A stretch of 64,000 nt of DNA, taken from Inonotus obliquus (taxonomy: Eukaryota; Basidiomycota; Agaricomycetes; Hymenochaetales; Hymenochaetaceae). The notes beneath the pieces were generated by a model, which was not told the DNA's origin, searched no databases, and saw nothing but the letters and a program-made list of their open reading frames with translations. The stretch's first letter is position 1. Each line of letters begins with the position of its first letter. The stretch lies in the NCBI GenBank assembly GCA_032164295.1, contig JAJHTX010000012.1, positions 1,240,001 to 1,304,000 on the forward strand. The letters run 5' to 3'. A program made the translations under genes and the position numbers. Below, one piece after another: positions 57,901 to 64,000 of the stretch.

Positions 57901-58753
57901 CTCGCTGGAACGCCGAAAGGATTTGCAAAGGCTTTGAACTGAACTCCTGGTCTAAAGCTTTACGCATAAGGGAAAAGACAATTTCACGTTCTTTTCCAGG
58001 CTAAGAAACAGTCAAATCGCCGGACGGGAGTAAGGTTAAGTGCTTTACTCACTCTTACGCGCACCTGCCACAAGTTTGGGTCCTGAACTGATGGCATGAG
58101 TAATCGCTGAGGAATCTCATTCATGTCACCAGTGTACCGCTGTGCCGTCGGCCTGTACCGCCGAGTCACGTCCTGAGCTATTCGTGCGAGGTCCTCATCG
58201 TTGAGTTCTCGGTGCTTCCTGTCGAACCGAGCATGATGCGCCGCACGTCGATTGAGGTCGTCTAAGTCTTCTCCTTCGCCAGTTGCCTCCTCAAAGAATG
58301 TGTCTGATTGCGGATTGGTCAAGGTCCTTAAGCCACTGAGATTCAAAACAAACACACCTTTGACCTCCTCCTCGTCCTCCTCCTCGTCTTCTTCATCGTC
58401 ATCAACATCGGCTACCAAGTCAAGGAAGCGGTTGACGGCTGGTTTCTTATGTCGCTGTAAGCAATCGGCGAATGAGCAGTTACCTTTGCGTAACAGTGAA
58501 TTGAACGTCGTACCTTTCGTCTCTTCTTTCCCCTGGAATCTCCAGGATCCTCCTCCTCCTCTTCATCCTCATCGTCCTCATCTTCATCGTCATCCTCTTC
58601 GTCCTCATCCTCTTCATCCTCCTCTTCTTCATCGCGCCTTCGCTGTTTCTTCTTCTTCTTTCGTTCTACCCGATCACCAGCGTCCAAATCCAGGACATCC
58701 GCGTCCGGATCTTCCTCCATTTCGCGTCGTTCTTCCTCGTCCAGGTCCGACAT
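54905..58753 (-). CDS. SPT5: Transcription elongation factor Spt5
   Basis: ATG 58753 gives MSDLDEEERREMEEDP and a long Asp/Glu-rich N-terminus. The NGN domain starts LWQVRVRPGKER and includes LQILSAFQRDSLPGMIYVEA. KOW domains follow: VTPGSWVRIRRGKHGGDLAQ, LQPGDQVEVFEGEQTGVTGY, FKVGDHVKVMSGQNTDETGL, LRVGDNVKEIEGERKGQVLH and MTVVVVSGPQKGLVGIVKD. The C-terminal repeat region holds three RTPNPY and several TPAW motifs, then a last KOW-like domain (DKSITEKMVVDFEG; KEDMAIALVDVLPDR) and stop at 54905. Spt5 with Spt4 clamps RNA polymerase II and is a target of Cdk9-type kinases on the repeat region. Several introns; all domain joins are consistent. Confidence 0.93.
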
Positions 58754-59245
58754 GATGGAAGTAAGAATGAGAGGATAACTATAGACGGGTTGGTGAACTG
58801 CAAGCTTGGAAGTGACTCGCTGATATAAGCGATGAGTAAGCAACTACTATATATAGTTAAAAATATTATGTAAGTGACACGTCGCGTTTAGGGATCGACG
58901 GTACCCACGCGGGCAATTCATGCCTCACGACCCGACCTGCATTCTGGACACTCTTATATTCGATTTCTTTCTCTCTGAATTTTTTCTCGTTTACAGACAA
59001 TCATTTTGAGACAGCACAGGGACATCGCTTGGCGACGAGGCGGTATCTCAGGTTCGCGTACGGGCCCAAACAAGAGGGGTAGCAATAATCATTCGTCGCT
59101 GATCGTGATCCGAAACGCATAAATACCTAAGAATACACGTCGACTAACAGCCCGCACTACCATAACCGACTGCGCACTCCTTGACTTCTTTCCTTATCAT
59201 CCCTGCACCTGTTCAGTGTTCTCTCGTGCTCAGCTGGTCTTTGCA
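58754..59245. promoter_or_regulatory. Divergent promoter region of SPT5 and the guanylyltransferase gene
   Basis: The two genes point away from each other with 492 bases between their start codons. An AT-rich stretch (tatatatagttaaaaatat, 58848-58866) is about 100 bases upstream of the SPT5 ATG. No specific binding site is claimed. Confidence 0.5.
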
Positions 59246-61087
59246 ATGTCATTCGCTCATGCTCAGGGACTTGGTCTCTCCTCAGGCTTACCCAAGCAGA
59301 CCATGGGTCGTGCACCTGCGCCTGTCGGTGTCGAGGCAATGTTTGAAAAAATTCTGGATGTTGTGACGAATTCGGTGAGTAAAATCACGCTGGTGGTAAA
59401 AGATCATCTCATGAGTAAAATTGCAATTCATCCAGGCGAAAGAAATCGCGGAACTTCGCCAGCAGTGTGCTGAACTCCGTATGGCGAACTCGAATCTCGA
59501 GAGGCTCGTGAAGGATGTTACGTCTGTAGGTTATTCCTCTTTTTTCTCAAGATGCACGCATCCAGAGTAACGGTGTATATACACCGTCTCGCATCATCCT
59601 TATGACCCTCGGGTAATTGGCGGCTAGCACGTAGTAGAGCTTCACACATGACTGTTCCCGGAGCGTGTTATTTCCTTTCATCCACCTTTCTCACAATTCA
59701 AGTGTAAATATACGAACTCTAACCTGTGCCTTGCCAGAATGGCTACCATTCAGGCGGTCATACTCCAGGATTCATGACTCCTGTACCTGGCTCGCCGAAG
59801 TCACGCGCAAAATCTCCCTTCCTTACACCGAATTCAATACCTTCCCTTGGGATTCCACCGGCTCTCTACGTACCTTCACCTCTGGGAGACAATGCGCTCA
59901 CAGCCTACCCCTTCACCGCGCGAGAAATCCCAGGGTTCTACGTCGTCATCCCTGCCGGAGGTGCTGGCACGCGTTTATGGCCCCTTTCGCGAGAGGATCA
60001 TCCCAAGTTTCTTCTTGATGTTAGCCTCTGTGGTCGGTCCCTTCTACAAGGTACATGGGATCGTTTGGTCCCGCTTTCAACTCCCGCACGCACGACAGTT
60101 GTCGCCGGGCCAGCTCATTCGGCCGCCATCCGCAATCAATTACCCGAACTGCTTCCACATAACCTCTTTACTGAACCGGGTCCGAAGGACTCAATGGCTG
60201 CTATCGGTCTAGCTGCGGCTATCCTCGCACGACGCGATCCGAACGCGATAATCGGCTCCTTCGCAGCAGATCATTCGATTCACGGTGATGATGCTTTCCT
60301 TTCCGCAATCGCGGAAGCCGTAGAAGTTGCACGGGAAAACTATCTTGTGACTATCGGTATTGCACCTTCGCATCCGGCTACCGGATTCGGGTATGTCCGA
60401 CTTGGTGAGCGACTTTCGCTGCCTAACGCGCCGAATGCGCGCTTGGTTGGGAGCTTCAAGGAAAAGCCCGACGCGCGCACAGCGGCGCATTACCTCGCTA
60501 CCGGTGACTACAAGTGGAACGCCGGAATGTTCGTAACACGCGCGGCGTTCCTCATGGAACTCTTGAAGGAGTATAAACCTGAGCTGCATGATGGGCTAAC
60601 TCGTGTCGCAGAAGCCTGGGAAGACGAAACGCTCCGTCAGACCCTTCTCTTGGAAGTCTGGCATGCATTGGAAAAGATCCCAATTGATAATGCTGTTGCG
60701 GAACCTGCTGCTGCGCAAGGCCGCGTCGCCGTTATTCCTGCTACGTTCGGTTGGGACGACGTCGGAGATTTCTCATCTCTTTCTGAGATGTTACCGGCGG
60801 AGGCTAACCAGCCGAAGGTCCTGGGCGATCAACGTTATGGTTCGTTCCACAAGTGGGCTTTGTTTCATATTATTTGCTAATTGTGATCTATTGCAGTTCT
60901 CACGGAGCAAGTCGCTGGCGGCATCGTCGTTCCTGGCTCCGGCCGTCTCGTCGCTTGTCTTGGTGTGGACGATCTCGTCATTGTCGATATGCCTGATGCT
61001 CTGATGGTGACGACGCGTGCTCGCTCGCAAGAAGTGAAGCGGCTGGTGAAGAAGTGCAAGGACCAGGGGTGGAAAGCTGTTTTATAG
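59246..61087 (+). CDS. Mannose-1-phosphate guanylyltransferase of ManC type with N-terminal coiled coil
   Basis: Four exons (59246-59374, 59436-59525, 59738-60839, 60897-61087) give 503 residues. Residues 1-73 carry EAMFEKILDVVTNS and a coiled coil (AKEIAELRQQCAELRMANS). A Ser/Pro-rich linker follows. The catalytic domain starts near residue 140: IPAGGAGTRLWPLSREDHP is the nucleotide-binding signature, then PKDSMAAIGLAAAILARRDP, SFAADHSIHGDDAF, IGIAPSHPATGFGYV, SFKEKPDARTA, WNAGMFVTRA, FGWDDVGDFSSL and a short C-terminal part (VDDLVIVDMPDALMVTTRAR). The reaction is mannose-1-phosphate plus GTP to GDP-mannose. The sequence follows the bacterial ManC pattern rather than the fungal Psa1/Mpg1 type with a hexapeptide domain. 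Confidence 0.87.
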
Positions 61088-61447
61088 GTTTTTCCGCGGT
61101 CTGTTTGTTGATGAGGTAAGTATAAGGTGGGGAATATGGTGGTCTCATATTTAAGACGGACCTACGGTTTCGGTTTTTTTGGTATCATTTTCCATTTTTT
61201 GCAATAGCTTTGAAGATCGAACTCAGACTCTTTTCTGTTCGAATCGTAATATTCGCAATTGCTCTGTATACATGGTGTTATAGATAGGTTCTATTCATAT
61301 CTTCATTCTGTCCGTTCTAGCCTTGACTCGGACTTCGTCGTCAATGGTGGTGGTTGGTGATCGACGCAAATTATGATCGACGCGATGATCACTGATCGGT
61401 GATCAGAAACTCTATTTTCGGCGATAATTCAGACTCCTCGCACAACC
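61088..61447. other. Intergenic, 3' region of the guanylyltransferase gene and promoter of the F-box gene
   Basis: T-rich after 61150. Contains a set of short gatc-rich near-repeats at 61355-61400 (gatcgac, gatgatcactgatcggtgatc), a possible small hairpin just before the F-box gene. Confidence 0.5.
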
Positions 61448-63376
61448 ATGATGTCCTTCAACGACCTCCCAGTGGAAGTACTCCCACTCATCATCCAACA
61501 TATCTTGAGACCAAGCCATCTTGCTCAACTGTGCCTTGTCAACAAAGACTTTCGCGCATATACTGTTCCGCAGCTGTATGAGCGGCCCTCAATATATGCA
61601 TGGCATCGGGAGGCGAAGAATAGGGTAAGCCTGCAAAGCGAACATCCCAGTACAGGAAATGGCTCTTAGATTGTACTCCTTGTTGTGTGCAGGCTACCCA
61701 GCTCTTCCGGACTCTCGCAAATTGCCCGAATCTAGCGCGATATGTTCGTAGGTTAGGTGAGAATCCCAGTCTCACAATAACCCGGCCTACTGATGGAAAC
61801 GCGCGTATACCCAGAACTCCGCGACTTTCCGAAGGCCATATCGCGCGACAGCGCATATCAGCTCACCCAGCTCTGCGTATCAGGACTAGGAAATTGCGTC
61901 AACCTAGCTTCCTGCACCTGGACGAGAGACGGTTCGCTCAAGGATGATATCCTCGAGGCTCTCTCCAAGTGTCCTTCATTGAAAGAAATCGAGATAAACG
62001 GTCGGCATGCGCATAACTACGATCCTTCATTGTTGCACAAGTTCGAGAAATTGAGAAGGATAAGCGTGATAATGCCTAGTGCAGAAGTTGTACATGCATT
62101 GCCTAGATGTTTTGAGAAAAAAATGGAAAGTCTACAGGAACTAACGATTATCTGCAAGGTGTGCATATCGAATACGTTTGCTAGATTAACTCAGCATTGA
62201 CGGGTCCTAGTTTACTTCGGTCGTCAACGATGCTTGGATTCAAGCTCTAGCTCCCTCTTTATCTCAACTTAAGAAGCTTCATCTAGCCGGTTGTCCCAAA
62301 ATAACTCATAAAGGGATGATACACCTACTCCAGGCCAATGTTTCTGGACTCGCAGACTTGGCGCTTGAAGGTGTCTCTCCATCATTTGTAAGTTCGCACC
62401 CCCAAGTGTATGCATTACTCAATTATATAATTCTTCCTACCCGTTTCTTCGTCGTGAAGGACATGAAAGAGTTCGCCGCAACGACCTCTCATACCCTCTC
62501 GAATCTCGTCTCAATCACATTGACATTCCCTGTGGCCGGGGTTACCCATGCCTGGCTCACAGATGTTGAGGCCCTTCTCTTGGAATCTATAAATCTCAAA
62601 CAGTTCCATTTGTACGCCTCCGGAGATTGGAGAAAGAAGTCTGTGTCTTTAGATGCAGGGTTTGTACGGCGGTTCGTGGAGACACATAAGGAAAGTCTTA
62701 CCAGGTTTGCGTTACTACGATTACCTGTGAGCCTTGACTCACTCTCCCATGCCGTGAAGACTGCAAACAAACTGGAGCAGTTGTTTGTGAGCGTATGGAG
62801 AAAGGATCTGGTACGTATGCTCTCACACTAATTTATTCATGATTGTTTTGCTAATGGATTGTATTGCTCGATGATGCTATCCAGAACAATCTCGGTTCAA
62901 TCGTCGCACAATCGCAGTCTCTTCGTTCTCTTCACATCACGTACGCGTACAATATCGTTACCGACCGCGAGAACATCATCGCGTCCAATCCCGACAACAG
63001 CACGAACCCGGCTCTCATCAATGGGCTAATTCAGCCATACGAGAATAGCGACGATATTACAAGTGACGAAGAAAGCGGATTGAATTCATTATTCTCTGTA
63101 CGTTCAGCAGAGGCAGATAACTCGCGTTTGATGACGAGTGGTCAAAGGGGCACGCAAAACCCGCTACCATCAATGGCCGAGCTGGAGGAACTCGCAAGCC
63201 ATTTTGGTGAGAGGCTAACGCAGTTTGGTGTCCAGAGTCGGGTGTGGCAGGTAGAAAGCGTTATCACGGGAGGTGACAAAGTGGAAGGGAACAGTAAAGG
63301 CGCAAAAAGGAGGGTGAGGTTAGCACCGTACGAAAGTCCCGACGTACCTGATGTGTTTCTCGTTGTTCGTACGTGA
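61448..63376 (+). CDS. F-box and leucine-rich repeat-like protein
   Basis: ATG 61448 (MMSFNDLPVEVLPLIIQHIL) opens an F-box at residues 3-45 with the usual LCLVNKDFRAYTVPQLYE. After short introns the frame continues with leucine-rich segments: NCPNLARYVRRL joined to ELRDFPKAIS, CVNLASCTWTRDGSL, ALSKCPSLKEIEINGRHA, LSQLKKLHLAGCPKITHKGM, HTLSNLVSITLTFP and SLRSLHITYAYNIVTD. The C-terminus is Ser- and charge-rich, ending YESPDVPDVFLVVRT. F-box proteins of this layout serve as substrate receptors of SCF ubiquitin ligases; the substrate is unknown. The repeat units are irregular. At least five introns, and all joins that I tested keep the frame. Confidence 0.85.
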
Positions 63377-63670
63377 ACGTTGACGGGGCCGGTCGGGAGG
63401 TCAGAGAATTGAGCGGGGAATCTGGGTATTTGGTTGTGCGATTAGAACATATAGGGTCCGACAAGTCTATACCCAGAGGAAAGGAGCTAAATATTCAGAA
63501 CGACAGCGACATATATACAATATACAGTAACTTTCCCGTCCTGAGTCTACACATTATCCCAATCGGAATCACACGGCCATCTACTTCGTTAACTGCATCA
63601 CCTTCAGCAGCCTCTCCAACGCCAACTCCAAATTAAAACCAAGACCAAAAAGATATCCGGAAAACTTCAT
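63377..63670. other. 3' region of the F-box gene
   Basis: Short spacer before the last minus-strand frame. An 87-codon plus-strand frame here is out of frame with the F-box gene and shows no family. Confidence 0.4.
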
Positions 63671-63979
63671 TCAGCACTTGATGAAGTTCCCTACAATCAT
63701 ACTTGGTATCCCAACCATATCCCTCCTAATTGTAAACGAGAAACAGCAACTAACAAAACCCTCTTCTTTTTTCTCGTTTTTGGGACTTGAGAAGGAACGA
63801 CGGTGTTGGGAGACTGGGGTGTTGTAGCCTGACGAAGAGAAGGAAATGAGGGGTTTGTAACGGAGGACGCAGGAGGTGAGGACGGCTTTTTGGGATGAGT
63901 CGAAGGCTACTTGGCCGTATTTCTGGGGAGAAGAGGTAGTGGGTGGAGGTGGTAAGTGTGAAATGAACGAAGTGAACAT
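63671..63979 (-). CDS. Hypothetical small protein at window edge
   Basis: A 102-residue minus-strand frame starts at ATG 63979 (MFTSFISHLPPPPTTSSP) and has a segment QHRRSFSSPKNEKKEEG that resembles a mitochondrial import signal remnant. A possible small intron (gttttgttag to acaattag) lies near its end. I do not recognise the family. It lies 21 bases from the window end, so a 5' exon could be missing. Confidence 0.3.
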   Translation of the reverse strand: MFTSFISHLPPPPTTSSPQKYGQVAFDSSQKAVLTSCVLRYKPLISFSSSGYNTPVSQHRRSFSSPKNEKKEEGFVSCCFSFTIRRDMVGIPSMIVGNFIKC

Positions 63980-64000
63980 GGCAGGAAGGTTTATTTACCT

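Noticed and set aside
58252..58755. Plus-strand Ser/His/Pro frame over the Spt5 acidic region
   Set aside because: It is the antisense of the Asp/Glu-rich N-terminus of Spt5, whose codon repeats keep all frames open.
62489..62770. Minus-strand frame inside the F-box gene
   Set aside because: It is a shadow of the leucine-rich coding exon and has no start context or homology.
1..64000. CRISPR arrays, bacterial operons, rRNA and tRNA genes
   Set aside because: No regularly spaced direct repeats and no rRNA-like segments were seen, and a by-eye search for tRNA B-box motifs (ggttcgantcc on either strand) gave no convincing cloverleaf. All genes are intron-containing eukaryotic ones.

Overview
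The window is fungal nuclear DNA, almost certainly from a basidiomycete of the Agaricomycotina. Genes are on both strands and are cut by many short GT-AG introns, mostly about 50-75 nt. The conserved genes are eukaryotic housekeeping types, and the bZIP basic region, Ldb17-like protein and Kre9-like secreted protein fit this group. I cannot name the species; an early-diverging agaricomycete order (Cantharellales or Sebacinales type) is only a guess. All gene models were spliced by eye.

Layout: 0-3.7 kb holds no recognised gene. 3.7-6.5 kb carries a bZIP transcription factor (minus). 6.5-11.8 kb is gene-poor with two decayed or partial coding tracts. 11.8-21.5 kb is an accessory block: two damaged copies (A and B) of an unrecognised protein family, interleaved with three copies (R1-R3) of a degenerate repeat that ends in an RNase H-like reading frame. 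A third copy (C) of the family lies alone at 49.0-51.7 kb.

From 22.6 to 34.6 kb the DNA is gene-dense: a Kre9-like secreted protein with an apparent frameshift, a universal stress protein, a WW-domain protein, a CinA-type amidase, ATP synthase gamma, eIF2-beta, the CAF-1 middle subunit and an IMPACT-like protein. At 34.7-36.6 kb two non-autonomous inverted-repeat elements lie side by side. An AKR8-type pyridoxal reductase-like gene (36.6-38.3 kb), a gene-poor gap with a decayed tract, an Ldb17/Dip1/SPIN90 homologue (40.6-43.1 kb), a divergent pepsin-like protease (43.7-45.1 kb) and a CaM kinase (45.6-47.9 kb) follow.

The right end carries PEX3, SPT5, a ManC-type mannose-1-phosphate guanylyltransferase with a fused coiled-coil N-terminus, and an F-box/leucine-rich protein. 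The conserved genes do not form a pathway; neighbours share intergenic spaces in the usual fungal way. The most promising undescribed material is the A/B/C family: conserved blocks, a conserved intron position, a Cys/His cluster, an internal duplication in C, and a C-terminal membrane helix in A and B.
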